Positions 1 to 8,890 of a DNA stretch of 64,000 bases are shown one piece after another; position 1 is the first letter of the stretch, and each line of letters starts with the position of its first letter. Location of the stretch: the NCBI GenBank assembly GCA_964458265.1, contig CAYWIF010000001.1, forward strand, positions 124,001 through 188,000, in the 5' to 3' direction. Both the position numbers and the translations under genes were made by a program. A model generated the notes under the pieces. That model was not told the DNA's origin and did no database searches. It worked only from the letters and a program-made list of their open reading frames with translations. The stretch comes from JAGVSR01 sp964458265 (GTDB lineage: Bacteria; Pseudomonadota; Alphaproteobacteria; Rhizobiales; Hyphomicrobiaceae).

Positions 1-684
1 GGCGCGGCGGTGGCGGTCGTCGCGCTCGGCCATCTTGCTGTCGATGAAGACGCGCGCGGTGCCGGCGAAAACTTCGCGGCGCAGTCGGTCGGTCAATTCG
101 GCGAAGAGCTGGGCGTCGCCGTGGACGAGCCAGATATCGAGCAGCGCCGTGCGGATCGTCATGTCCTGCTGCGCCATCTTCAGGCACTGGTCGACCGTGC
201 GCGTCGCATGGCCGACTTTGAAGCCCAGGTCCCAGAGAAGATAGAGCATGTACTCGGCGACGCTCTCGCCCCAGGGCGTCTGCTTGTAGGGCAGCAGAAA
301 CAGGATATCGATGTCGGAGCCGGGCGCGAGCAGGCCGCGGCCGTATCCGCCCGTGGCAACGATGGCCATACGCTCGGCGTCGGACGGGTTCGTCGCGCGA
401 TAGATGTGGGCGACGGTGTAGTCGAACAACAGCGATATGAGTTCGTCCTGGAACCGGGCGAGGCCGTGGGCGCACTTGCGGCCCTTGCCGTCGGCTTCGA
501 GCTGCTCGCGGGCCTGCTGCCGGGCCGATTTGACCAAACTCTTGCACCGCTCGAGTACGGCAGTGCGCGCATCGGCTGGCGAACCGGCAGCGTTGAACAT
601 GCCCGTCAATTCGACCCGCATTTCCTTGGGATCGAAGTATGGCGCGGCGCGGAAGGTCGATGTGTCCATGCGGGGAGCGGTCAT
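1..684 (-). CDS. glnD: [Protein-PII] uridylyltransferase, N-terminal part (runs off window)
   Basis: Reading the minus strand from position 684 gives 228 codons without a stop, up to the window edge. Residues 112-130 hold the nucleotidyltransferase signature GGYGRG...SDIDILFL. This is followed by the GlnD-type stretches WDLGFKVGHATR and DMTIRTALLD, and the fragment ends at the conserved AERDDRHRRA. GlnD adds and removes UMP on PII proteins in response to glutamine and so sets nitrogen assimilation. The HD and ACT domains would lie beyond the window. The start is chosen at ATG 684; ATG 669 is also in frame. It is divergent from the acetyltransferase gene at 844, sharing about 160 bases of upstream DNA. 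The identification is firm, the exact start less so. Confidence 0.9.
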   Translation of the reverse strand, partial: MTAPRMDTSTFRAAPYFDPKEMRVELTGMFNAAGSPADARTAVLERCKSLVKSARQQAREQLEADGKGRKCAHGLARFQDELISLLFDYTVAHIYRATNPSDAERMAIVATGGYGRGLLAPGSDIDILFLLPYKQTPWGESVAEYMLYLLWDLGFKVGHATRTVDQCLKMAQQDMTIRTALLDIWLVHGDAQLFAELTDRLRREVFAGTARVFIDSKMAERDDRHRRA

Positions 685-843
685 CCTGTCGGTCGCCCAG
701 CGGTCCCGGCCACGAGGGCGAAGGTCTTGAGCGGGCGCAACTTAACTGCTTTGCATCGCGAGGGGGAGGCCGAGACATGCGGCGCGTTCCCCATCGTTGC
801 GCCGCGGTGCCAGAAATCCGGGCCGTAACAGGGGGTGCACCGC

Positions 844-1341
844 GTGGAGCCGATCATTCTCCGGCCTGTCTCGGGCGGCGATCTGGACCGTATTCGGAGC
901 TGGCTGCGCGCGCCGGAGATCGAGGCGTGGTGGGGTCCGGCCTCGGCGACGACGGCAGAGGTGCAGATCGCACTACAGTCTCAAACGGCGCTTTGCCGGA
1001 TGATCGAAGCCGGCGGGGTGGCGGTCGGATACTGCCACGCCATCGACGCTAAGCTCTGGGGTGAGGATTTGCCGGACGACCTGGAACCTGGAACATGGGA
1101 TCTCGACATCTTCATCGGAGAGGCCGCGCACCGGGGGCGGGGGATTGGCCAGAAGGCGCTGGAATTGCTGAAAAACGAGGTGTTTTCCTCGACGCTTGCA
1201 ACGGCGGTTTGCGTGTTCGCCTCGATCCGCAACGAAGCGGCGGTCCGAGCCTATGAGAAGGCCGGGTTCCAATGGCAGCGCATCTGGAACGACAGCGCGG
1301 CGGGGCCGAGCTGGTTCATGGTGGCGCGGCGGCCCGGCTGA
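844..1341 (+). CDS. GNAT-family N-acetyltransferase
   Basis: A protein of 165 residues with the GNAT fold. The acetyl-CoA binding motif A is HRGRGIGQKALELL (R-x-x-G-x-G type), and the family's C-terminal pattern N-E-A-A-V-R-A-Y-E-K-A-G-F follows. The layout resembles the AAC(6')/RimJ-like branch, but the substrate cannot be read from the sequence and no resistance function is claimed. GTG 844 is preferred to the in-frame GTG 835 because a purine-rich AGGGGG (830-835) sits 8 bases upstream of it and would be inside the longer reading frame. It stands alone between glnD and the PilZ gene. Confidence 0.8.
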   Translation: MEPIILRPVSGGDLDRIRSWLRAPEIEAWWGPASATTAEVQIALQSQTALCRMIEAGGVAVGYCHAIDAKLWGEDLPDDLEPGTWDLDIFIGEAAHRGRGIGQKALELLKNEVFSSTLATAVCVFASIRNEAAVRAYEKAGFQWQRIWNDSAAGPSWFMVARRPG

Positions 1342-1417
1342 GGCCGGTCTTTACCGGCTTGAAACCGTTCAGCGGCTAGGGTTTTGGCGTCCTTGTATTT
1401 TCAACCGTGAACAGGTC

Positions 1418-2104
1418 ATGGCGGGAGATTTCTCAGCCGATGGGCACCAACAGCGCCGTCAATTCGGACGGCGTGAGGTGTCGCGCTCGGCCATCGCCGT
1501 GCAGCCGGGTGCGGCCCCCGTCCAGTGCACCGTTGAAAATTTGTCCGAGGCCGGCGCGCTGGTGGTTTTTAGCGGCGCCGTGCCGACGCGCAATTTCCGC
1601 CTGACCATCGAAGATGCCGGTTTCGCGATGGTGTGCGAGATCCGGCATCAGAGTGCAGCCGGGGTGGGTGTGCGGTTTCTCAATCCGACCGATGGCGCGC
1701 GTCTCATGGCGCATCTCTTTCCCGGACCGGTGATGGACGGTGTCGCTGGAGGTGCATCGGTCGCTGTGCGGACGCGGCAGGATCCGGTTCCGGCACTCAC
1801 GACCCGCGACTTGCGACAGCGGGTTCTGACATCGCTCGCGGAGCGCAGCGCGGAGTTGCCTTTGGCGCCGCCCGAGGGCGCGCCCAAGCGCCGGTCAATG
1901 AACTTTCTTGCCAGCCTTGCCTCGTTGGGACGGAGCAAACCGGTGGAAGCGCATCAGCGGGTCAGTGCACCTGCTATGCCGCATCCCACAACGGCCGCGA
2001 CGCCAGTGGCGCCCCGATTGCCCGACGAACTCTTTCGCGGTTATCAGCCCAAGAGATCGCGCAGAAACGGGATCAAGGGCACATCAGCCGGCGGCATGGG
2101 ATAA
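1418..2104 (+). CDS. PilZ-domain protein (putative c-di-GMP effector)
   Basis: 228 residues. The N-terminal third has the arrangement of a PilZ domain: an arginine-rich RRQFGRR segment near residues 11-17, followed about 30 residues later by N-L-S-E-A-G, matching the (D/N)xSxxG motif, and then alternating beta-strand-like stretches. PilZ domains bind cyclic di-GMP in many bacteria. The C-terminal half is Ala/Pro/Arg-rich and probably disordered. ATG 1418 is the first start that leaves the domain intact; the ribosome site is weak. The last 61 bases run into the 3' end of the convergent mutT gene, so the final ~20 residues are the antisense of mutT. Ligand binding is inferred, not shown. Confidence 0.65.
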   Translation: MAGDFSADGHQQRRQFGRREVSRSAIAVQPGAAPVQCTVENLSEAGALVVFSGAVPTRNFRLTIEDAGFAMVCEIRHQSAAGVGVRFLNPTDGARLMAHLFPGPVMDGVAGGASVAVRTRQDPVPALTTRDLRQRVLTSLAERSAELPLAPPEGAPKRRSMNFLASLASLGRSKPVEAHQRVSAPAMPHPTTAATPVAPRLPDELFRGYQPKRSRRNGIKGTSAGGMG

Positions 2105-2475
2105 TCCGCCAATTTCGAAGCCTTCACCCACTTCACGCGCTGGCCCTCGCGCGGCACGATCTCGCCGTCCCAGTTGCGGCAGAGGTAGAGCGGCATCATC
2201 AGGTGGAACGCATCATAGGTGTGGCTGGCGAAGGTGAAGGGAGCCAGGCATGTGAGGCAGACCTCGATGCTGAGTTCCTCTTTCAGCTCGCGCACAAGCG
2301 CCTCTTCGGGCGTTTCGCCTTCGGCCAGCTTGCCGCCCGGAAACTCCCACATGCCGGCCAGAGATTTCCCCTGCGGGCGCTCGGCGATCAGGACGCGATT
2401 GTCGCGATCGACGAGGGCAGCGGCAACGACGAACAGCATCGGGCGGCCTGCCGGAGGGGTAGGCGTGACGGACAT
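2044..2475 (-). CDS. mutT: 8-oxo-dGTP diphosphatase, MutT/Nudix family
   Basis: 143 residues with a complete Nudix box at about residues 47-69: GGKLAEGETPEEALVREL followed by KEELSI, which fits G-x5-E-x7-R-E-U-x-E-E-x-G-U with Ser in place of the late Gly. MutT removes oxidised dGTP from the nucleotide pool. It is the last gene of the argJ-tpm-mutT cluster. Its ATG overlaps the stop of tpm (TGATG), which suggests translational coupling. argJ followed by mutT is common in Rhizobiales. A different Nudix substrate is possible, but size and motif fit MutT. Confidence 0.88.
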   Translation of the reverse strand: MSVTPTPPAGRPMLFVVAAALVDRDNRVLIAERPQGKSLAGMWEFPGGKLAEGETPEEALVRELKEELSIEVCLTCLAPFTFASHTYDAFHLMMPLYLCRNWDGEIVPREGQRVKWVKASKLADYPMPPADVPLIPFLRDLLG

Positions 2476-3131
2476 CAGCGGCGCACCAGTTTCCAGGCCG
2501 CCTCGACGAGTGAAGACAGGCCACGGTTTTTCAGGTTCTGGCTGGCGGCAAGGCCATCGCGGTTTTCGAGAAGCGTGATGCGGAAATCGCGGCCGAAGAG
2601 TTGTTCGACGCGATCCGCCGGAACTGGAAACGGCGGGCCCTCCATCTGGGAGGGGTCGTAGTCGAGCGTTATCAGCAGGACCGGCACGCCGGAAGGCGTC
2701 AGGTCCGCCAGCTTCTCCGCGTAGGGCTGTTGCAACACGCGCGGCAGGGCGACGAGGGCGGCGCGGTCGAAGACGCCGCCGATGCGGCGCGTGACAGCGG
2801 GATCCAACTTTAGGTGATCACCACACAGGAGTTCATAGGGTCCGGCGCGACTGACGTTAAAGCCGTTTTCCGTGACCGAGGCGGGTGTGCGTGTGCGATC
2901 TGCGAAGAACTGGTCGATCGCGGTCTGCGCGAGTTCCGTTCCGATCACGCGGTGGCCATGTTCGGCCAGCCAGACCATGTCGTTGCTCTTGCCGCACAGC
3001 GGCACCAAGACCTCGGCGCCGCTCGCCACACCGAGAGCCGGCCAATGGCGGGCGAGGAAGTCATGCGCAGTGGCTTGGTGAAAGCCGATGTCGGCCTTCT
3101 GCCAGCGTTCGAGCCAGAAGTTATGGTCCAT
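2475..3131 (-). CDS. tpm: Thiopurine S-methyltransferase family protein
   Basis: 218 residues, the usual length of bacterial Tpm. It begins MDHNFWLERWQKADIGFHQ, typical for the family, and the SAM-binding region contains VLVPLCGKSNDMVWLAEHGH. The F-D-R-A-A-L-V-A-L-P segment is the family motif IV. Bacterial enzymes methylate thiopurines and also selenium and tellurium species. ATG 3131 was chosen because upstream residues in the longer frame are unlike the family and overlap argJ. It lies 10 bases after argJ and overlaps mutT by one base, so the three genes probably share a transcript. Confidence 0.87.
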   Translation of the reverse strand: MDHNFWLERWQKADIGFHQATAHDFLARHWPALGVASGAEVLVPLCGKSNDMVWLAEHGHRVIGTELAQTAIDQFFADRTRTPASVTENGFNVSRAGPYELLCGDHLKLDPAVTRRIGGVFDRAALVALPRVLQQPYAEKLADLTPSGVPVLLITLDYDPSQMEGPPFPVPADRVEQLFGRDFRITLLENRDGLAASQNLKNRGLSSLVEAAWKLVRR

Positions 3132-3141
3132 GGCGCGCGGC

Positions 3142-4389
3142 CTAGCTGCGATAATCGGCGTTGATCGACACGTAGTCATGCGTGAGGTCGCAGGTCCACA
3201 CGGTGGCGGTGTCCTTGCCCACTCCCGCATCCACGCGGATCGTGATCTCGCCGTTCTTCATGTACTTGGCGACCGTCGCTTCGTCATATTCCTCCGCGCG
3301 CTCGCCGTCGCGCGCAACGCAGTGATCGCCAAACCAGATGGCGAGACGGTCGCGGTCGGCGGCTTCACCGGACTTGCCGACGGCCATGACAACGCGCCCC
3401 CAGTTCGGGTCTTCACCGGCGATCGCCGTCTTGAGGATTGGCGAGTTGGCACATGAGAGAGCGATTTTGCGGGCGGCAGAAACCGATTCGGCTCCCTCGA
3501 CAATGAAGGTGACGAATTTCGAGATGCCTTCGCCGTCTTTGGCGACCTGAATGGCGAGATCGCGCATCAGATCGTGAAGGGCGTTCGAGAAATCCTTCAG
3601 CCGCTTCGACTTCGCCTTCGTCACCGGTTTCTGGCCGCGGGCGGCGGCAGCACCGGTCGCGAACAGGAGGCACGTGTCGGACGTCGACGTGTCGCCGTCG
3701 ACCGTCATGGAGTTGAAGGTCGTCTTGACGTGTTCGTTCAAAAGATCCTGGAGCGCCCCGGCAGAGATGGCGGCGTCGGTGAAGATGAAACAGAGCATCG
3801 TCGCCATGTCGGGCGCGATCATGCCGGCACCCTTGCAGAAGCCGGAAATCGAAACGGGCGTTCCGCCGATGAGGGCGGTGCGGGTCGCCAGCTTGGCGTA
3901 GGTGTCCGTGGTCATGATCGCACGGGCCGCAGCCTCAAACCCGTCCGGGACCGCCGTCTGGGCGAGGTTGGCCAACAGATGGGTGAATTTCGCCGGATCG
4001 AGCGGCTCACCGATCACGCCGGTGGACGCGATGTAGACGTCCTTGTCCTTGCAGCCGGCGGCCTCGGCGGCCGCTTCTGCGGTCGCCTCCACGGCGGCAC
4101 GGCCCTTCATGCCGGTGAAGGCATTGGCATTGCCGGAATTGACGACGAGGATCCGTGCCGTGCCGTGCTTCAAGCTTTTGCGGCACCACAGAACCGGGGC
4201 CGAGCAGGTTTTGGATTGCGTGAGAACGCCGGCAGCGGTCGTGCCTTCGTCCATGACGGCGACCATGAGGTCGGTTCGGTTCTGATAGCGGATGCCGGCT
4301 TGGGCGGTAGCGAAGCGCACGCCGTCGAGGGGCGCGACTTCGGGGAGAACTCCGGGCGCGAACGGCGAGGCTTTGGTGATTTTGGCCAT
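3142..4389 (-). CDS. argJ: Bifunctional glutamate N-acetyltransferase / ornithine acetyltransferase
   Basis: 415 residues, full length. ArgJ recycles the acetyl group from N-acetylornithine to glutamate in arginine synthesis and can also use acetyl-CoA. The self-cleavage site that separates the alpha and beta chains is visible as KGAGMIAPDMATML, with cleavage expected before the Thr in M-A-T-M-L. The motif VDGDTSTSDT is also present. ATG 4389 gives the expected N-terminus. A minus-strand terminator at 4426-4464 separates it from the upstream PPIase gene, so argJ probably has its own promoter. Confidence 0.95.
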   Translation of the reverse strand: MAKITKASPFAPGVLPEVAPLDGVRFATAQAGIRYQNRTDLMVAVMDEGTTAAGVLTQSKTCSAPVLWCRKSLKHGTARILVVNSGNANAFTGMKGRAAVEATAEAAAEAAGCKDKDVYIASTGVIGEPLDPAKFTHLLANLAQTAVPDGFEAAARAIMTTDTYAKLATRTALIGGTPVSISGFCKGAGMIAPDMATMLCFIFTDAAISAGALQDLLNEHVKTTFNSMTVDGDTSTSDTCLLFATGAAAARGQKPVTKAKSKRLKDFSNALHDLMRDLAIQVAKDGEGISKFVTFIVEGAESVSAARKIALSCANSPILKTAIAGEDPNWGRVVMAVGKSGEAADRDRLAIWFGDHCVARDGERAEEYDEATVAKYMKNGEITIRVDAGVGKDTATVWTCDLTHDYVSINADYRS

Positions 4390-4425
4390 GTGGCACCGAG
4401 CTGTTCAGGGAAAAGGGATGAGCGC

Positions 4426-4464
4426 TTAAAAGCAATCAGGCCGCCTGGATGCAAGCGGCCTGAT
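4426..4464 (-). terminator. Intrinsic terminator after the PPIase gene
   Basis: A 10-bp perfect stem (ATCAGGCCGC at 4435-4444 pairing with 4455-4464) and a 10-base loop. Read on the minus strand it is followed by TGCTTTTAA. It lies between the PPIase stop and the argJ start, so it would end PPIase transcripts. Confidence 0.7.
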
Positions 4465-4495
4465 CGCAAATCGTGAAAAAGTGCTGCAAAGACCG

Positions 4496-5470
4496 TTATT
4501 TTTTCTCGTCTGGAGCAGACTTGTTGTCTTCCGTGGCGGGTTTGGCATCGGCGGGCGGGGTCGTGGCGGACGCGGCCGCAGCGGCGTCCTCCATCTGTTT
4601 CTTCATGGTGGCTTGGGCCTCAGCCTGCTTCTTGGCATCTTCCTCGGCCATCTTTTTGATCTCGGGGTCGATGTAATCGATCTTTGCCTTGCCGCGCAGT
4701 TCGGTGGCGATGTTCTGCGCCTTGGACTGGACCATCGACCCGATCAGCCGATCCTTCACATCATCAAAGGTTGGCGGCGGCTTTTGGCGGCGGTCTTCGA
4801 CCTTGATGACGTGCCAGCCGAACTGGCTTTGGACAGGCTTTGAGACCTCGCCCTTCTTCAAGCTGAACGCCGCTTCCTCGAACTGCGGAACCATCTGTCC
4901 TTTGCCGAAGAAGCCCAGCATCCCGCCTTGGGCTTTGGAGCCCGCATCGCCGGAATTTTCCTTCGCAAGCTGGGCGAAATCCTCGCCGGCTTCCACGCGG
5001 ACGACGAGTTTCTTTGCCTCGTCCTCACTGGCGACCAGGATGTGGCGGGCCTGCACCTCGTCTTCAGGCGGCAACTGCTTGACCTTGTCTTCGTAGATGG
5101 CGCGGGCGGCCTGCTCGCCGATGGAGGCTTTCACCGTCTTCTCGAAGTAGGCGTCGCGCAAGGCGCGCTGGCGCCAGAACGCCATCCGCTTCTCGAAATC
5201 CGGGCCAGTGCCTAGTTTCTCGGCGTCGGCGGCTTCCGCATAGAGCTGGTTTTCGATCATGAACTCGACCAGCACGCGGCGGCGTGTCGTTTCAGGAAGG
5301 TTGCCCAGTTCGTTGCCGATTTCGGCTTCAGCGAGCTTCAAATCAGCCTCGGTGATCGAATGACCGTTCACCGTCGCGACGATCTTATCTTCCGCGCGCG
5401 CCGAGCCGGCCACGGCACCAAGAACGCAAACGCCCACGGCAACCGCATGAAAAACCTGAGAAACCTTCAC
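4496..5470 (-). CDS. Periplasmic parvulin-type peptidyl-prolyl isomerase
   Basis: 324 residues starting at a GTG, with a signal peptide (hydrophobic core after KVSQVFHAV, cleavage expected after SARA near residue 27). A SurA_N-like helical region follows to about residue 130. The parvulin (PpiC) domain then runs about 135-235 and includes VQARHILV, GDAGSKAQGGMLGFFGKGQMV and FGWHVIKV. The tail is Ala/Lys/Glu-rich. Such proteins help outer-membrane and secreted proteins fold in the periplasm. It is divergent from secA, which fits a shared export theme; this PPIase-argJ / secA arrangement is common in Rhizobiales. Whether it is PrsA-like or SurA-like in role is open. Confidence 0.87.
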   Translation of the reverse strand: MKVSQVFHAVAVGVCVLGAVAGSARAEDKIVATVNGHSITEADLKLAEAEIGNELGNLPETTRRRVLVEFMIENQLYAEAADAEKLGTGPDFEKRMAFWRQRALRDAYFEKTVKASIGEQAARAIYEDKVKQLPPEDEVQARHILVASEDEAKKLVVRVEAGEDFAQLAKENSGDAGSKAQGGMLGFFGKGQMVPQFEEAAFSLKKGEVSKPVQSQFGWHVIKVEDRRQKPPPTFDDVKDRLIGSMVQSKAQNIATELRGKAKIDYIDPEIKKMAEEDAKKQAEAQATMKKQMEDAAAAASATTPPADAKPATEDNKSAPDEKK

Positions 5471-5856
5471 GAGGACGCGTCCTTTTCGGCCTGTAACGCA
5501 TAAGGACCACGACGGCAGTCCCGGGGCGGCCCTTGCCGCACCTTACGATTCAAGCGGCTTGCATAGCGCCGGGGCGGTTTCAATGCCAAGTTAAGTTTTG
5601 GAGATAAGCGCATTGCGAGCCCTGACGGGTGACCGCCGGGGACCCTTCGCGCGTTGACAATCAAGGGGGGCGATCCTTATGTCTCGCCCGTGAACCGGAG
5701 AGACGGGCACGCGCTGCCTCTCCCGCCCGAGCTGACCTAGCACGACGTATCGAATGAGATCGTCGGCCCTGCGCCCGGTGCGGGCGAAGTGCGCCGCGTG
5801 GCATCCTTTCCATTCCGCAGAGCGCCCGGCTCTTACTCTTGAGGATTTTGACCTCC
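5471..5856. other. Divergent intergenic region, PPIase / secA
   Basis: 386 bases with no convincing gene; short open frames here have no family features. It must hold the promoters of the minus-strand PPIase gene and of secA. Confidence 0.6.
5654..5683 (+). promoter_or_regulatory. Possible housekeeping promoter for secA
   Basis: TTGACA at 5654-5659, then an 18-base spacer and TATGTC at 5678-5683. The -35 box is perfect for a sigma-70-type promoter and the -10 is weak. It would give a leader of about 165 bases before the secA start. Confidence 0.35.
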
Positions 5857-8817
5857 ATGCTGTCCATCACGTCGCTCGCCGCGAAGATTTTCGGCACGTC
5901 CAACGACCGCAAGGTCAAGGGTTACCGGGCCCGCGTGGAGGAGATCAACGCACTCGAGCCGGAGCTCGTGGCGCTCAGCGACGAAGAGCTCAGGGCGCGG
6001 ACGGCGATGTTCCGCGAGCAATACAAAGACGGCGCGACGCTGGACGACCTGCTGGTGCCGGCATTCGCAACCGTGCGCGAGGCCGCCAAGCGTTCGCTCG
6101 GGCAGAGGCATTTCGACGTGCAGCTCATCGGCGGCATGGTTCTGCATGACGGCAACATTTCGGAGATGAAGACGGGCGAAGGCAAAACGCTCGTTGCAAC
6201 CGCGCCGGTCTATCTCAATGCGATCGCCGGCGACGGCGTGCACGTCGTGACCGTCAACGACTATCTGGCGCGACGCGACGCGGAGTGGATGGGGCAGGTC
6301 TATCGTTTCCTCGGACTCGACGTCGGGGTGATCGTGCACGGGCTCGACGACGAAGAGCGCAAGGCGGCCTACGACGCCGACGTGACCTATGCCACGAACA
6401 ACGAACTCGGCTTCGATTACCTGCGCGACAACATGAAGATGCGCAAGGACGACATGGTCCAGCGCGGTCACGCGTTTGCCATCGTGGACGAGGTCGACAG
6501 CATTCTGATCGACGAGGCGCGCACGCCGCTCATCATTTCCGGCCCGCTCGACGACAAAGCCGATCTCTATAACGCCGTCGATGCGCTCATGCCGAAGCTC
6601 GTGGCCGAAGATTTCGAACTGGACGAGAAGCAGCGCCAGGTATCGCTGACCGAGAGCGGCAACGAGCACATGGAAGTGCTGCTCAAGGAGGCGGGCCTCC
6701 TACGCGAGGGATCGCTCTACGACGTGGAGAACGTGACAATCGTTCATCACGTCAATCAGGCGCTGAAGGCGCACAAACTGTTCCAGCGCGACAAGGATTA
6801 CATCGTCAAGGCCGGCGAAGTCGTCATCATCGACGAGTTCACGGGCCGCATGATGCCGGGCCGGCGCTACTCCGAGGGCCTGCATCAGGCGCTCGAGGCG
6901 AAGGAACACGTCGAGATTCAGCCGGAAAACCAGACACTGGCGTCGATCACGTTTCAGAACTATTTCCGGCTCTATGACAAGCTCGCGGGCATGACCGGCA
7001 CGGCCTCGACGGAAGCGCAGGAGTTCGGCGATATTTACGGACTCGAGGTCCTTGAAATTCCGACCAACCTTCCGGTTTCCCGCGCCGATGAAGATGACGA
7101 AATCTACCGGACACAAAAGGAAAAATACGACGCCATTGTCGCGACGATCGCGGATGCGCACCGTAAGGATCAGCCCTGCCTCGTCGGCACGACATCGATC
7201 GAAAAGTCTGAGCAGCTCTCCGCACTCCTGAAGGACAAGAAGTACATCGCCGAACTCGGCCAGCGCTTGAAAGAGCAGGCTCAGCGCTTCACGAGCGCCA
7301 AGGAAAGCGAGATTAAGGCCTACTTCGAGGACATCGGATCTTATCTGACGGACACGGCCGCGCGGGTGAAGTCTGGCGACCCCATTCCACATCAGGTGCT
7401 CAATGCGCGCTTCCATGAGCAGGAGGCGTCAATCGTGGCGCAGGCGGGTGTTCCCGGCGCGGTGACCATCGCGACCAACATGGCAGGGCGCGGCACCGAC
7501 ATTCAGCTTGGCGGCAACGTGGATTACCGCGTCCGCGACTGGATCAAAGAACAGCGTGACGCCGGAGGTGAGCCGGATGACGCAGCCGTCGCCAAAAAAC
7601 GCGAAGAGATCGTCGCCGATGTCGGCGAAAAGAAGCGGATCGCTCTTGAGGCAGGCGGGCTGTTCGTCATCGGTACTGAACGGCACGAAAGCCGCCGCAT
7701 CGACAATCAGCTGCGTGGCCGGTCGGGACGCCAGGGCGACCCCGGCCGTTCAAAGTTCTATCTCGCGCTCGACGACGACCTGATGCGCATTTTCGGCTCT
7801 GACAAGATGGACAGTATTCTGCAGACGCTCGGTTTGCAGGAGGGCGAGGCTATCACCCATCCGTGGATGAACAAGTCGCTCGAAATGGCGCAGAAAAAGG
7901 TCGAGGCGCGCAACTTCGACATTCGCAAGCAGATCCTGAAATACGACGACGTGATGAACGATCAGCGCAAGGTCATCTTCGACCAGCGCATCGACATCAT
8001 GGCGGAGGACGACGTCTCGGAGACGGTGAAGGAACTGCGCCATCAGGTCGTGCAGGACCTCGTTACCAAGTACATCCCGGAAAAGGCTTACGCAGAGCAG
8101 TGGAATACCAAGACCCTTAAAGAGGCCGTCGCCAGCATCTTCGATCTCGACCTGCCGATTACGGACTGGGCGGCGGAGGAGGGCATTGCCGATCAGGAGA
8201 TCCAGGAACGACTGATCGAGGCCGTCGACAAGCGCTCGGTGGAAAAAGAGCAGGAGCTGGGAGCGGACCTTTACAGGCAGATCGAGAAGGAAGTGCTGCT
8301 GCGTACGCTCGACGGTTTGTGGCGGGAGCATATCGTATCGCTGGAGCATCTGCGGCAGGTCATCGGTTTCCGTGCCTACGGGCAGCGCGATCCGCTGAAT
8401 GAATACAAGAGCGAAGCTTTCACGCTGTTTGAGTCGCTGCTGGCGCGCCTGCGCGAGGCGGTTACGGGGCAGTTGATGAACGTTGCCCTCGTTCCTGCCG
8501 ATCAGCAGCCGATGCTGCAGCCGGTCGAATTGCCGCCGATGGAGGCGCATCACATCGACGCCACGACGGGCCGCGACGAGTTCGACGACATGCCAGATGA
8601 GCTACGCGAAGAGCTGCGGCTCGCCGACCGTGCCATCGCCGCGCGGGGCCGGGGCGTTGCCGGAGAGGCACCGAAGCGGATGCCGCTTCAGACCCGCAAG
8701 AGCGATGCAGGCTTCGATCCTTCGTCGCCGGCGACATGGGGGAAGGTGGCGCGGAACGCGGTCTGTCCCTGCGGTTCCGGCAAGAAATACAAGCAGTGCC
8801 ACGGCAAACTGGATTGA
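5857..8817 (+). CDS. secA: Preprotein translocase ATPase SecA
   Basis: 986 residues. SecA drives protein export through SecYEG. Visible landmarks are the Walker A region SEMKTGEGKTLVA (about 102-115), VDEVDSILIDEARTPLIISG (Walker B and DEAD-like region), TNMAGRGTDIQLGG and GLRWREH-type helical scaffold sequences. The C-terminal zinc motif is C-x-C-x8-C-H (CPCGSGKKYKQCH), which binds SecB and lipids. ATG 5857 was chosen over the in-frame TTG 5839 because it gives the usual N-terminus and has GAGGAT 10 bases upstream. Full length, no anomalies. A bidirectional terminator follows. Confidence 0.97.
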   Translation: MLSITSLAAKIFGTSNDRKVKGYRARVEEINALEPELVALSDEELRARTAMFREQYKDGATLDDLLVPAFATVREAAKRSLGQRHFDVQLIGGMVLHDGNISEMKTGEGKTLVATAPVYLNAIAGDGVHVVTVNDYLARRDAEWMGQVYRFLGLDVGVIVHGLDDEERKAAYDADVTYATNNELGFDYLRDNMKMRKDDMVQRGHAFAIVDEVDSILIDEARTPLIISGPLDDKADLYNAVDALMPKLVAEDFELDEKQRQVSLTESGNEHMEVLLKEAGLLREGSLYDVENVTIVHHVNQALKAHKLFQRDKDYIVKAGEVVIIDEFTGRMMPGRRYSEGLHQALEAKEHVEIQPENQTLASITFQNYFRLYDKLAGMTGTASTEAQEFGDIYGLEVLEIPTNLPVSRADEDDEIYRTQKEKYDAIVATIADAHRKDQPCLVGTTSIEKSEQLSALLKDKKYIAELGQRLKEQAQRFTSAKESEIKAYFEDIGSYLTDTAARVKSGDPIPHQVLNARFHEQEASIVAQAGVPGAVTIATNMAGRGTDIQLGGNVDYRVRDWIKEQRDAGGEPDDAAVAKKREEIVADVGEKKRIALEAGGLFVIGTERHESRRIDNQLRGRSGRQGDPGRSKFYLALDDDLMRIFGSDKMDSILQTLGLQEGEAITHPWMNKSLEMAQKKVEARNFDIRKQILKYDDVMNDQRKVIFDQRIDIMAEDDVSETVKELRHQVVQDLVTKYIPEKAYAEQWNTKTLKEAVASIFDLDLPITDWAAEEGIADQEIQERLIEAVDKRSVEKEQELGADLYRQIEKEVLLRTLDGLWREHIVSLEHLRQVIGFRAYGQRDPLNEYKSEAFTLFESLLARLREAVTGQLMNVALVPADQQPMLQPVELPPMEAHHIDATTGRDEFDDMPDELREELRLADRAIAARGRGVAGEAPKRMPLQTRKSDAGFDPSSPATWGKVARNAVCPCGSGKKYKQCHGKLD

Positions 8818-8836
8818 GTTTGCAGGATCGATGATC

Positions 8837-8869
8837 AAAAAAGGCCGGGGCGTTGACCCCGGCTTTTTT
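8837..8869. terminator. Bidirectional intrinsic terminator
   Basis: Stem GCCGGGG (8844-8850) / CCCCGGC (8857-8863), with an A-run before it and a run of six T after it. It can serve secA on the plus strand and the YqhA gene on the minus strand. Confidence 0.85.
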
Positions 8870-8890
8870 ATTCTGGCCACCTCCGCGCTG

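Noticed and set aside
10..828. 272-codon plus-strand frame at the window start
   Set aside because: It is antisense to the glnD fragment, whose nucleotidyltransferase motif is unambiguous.
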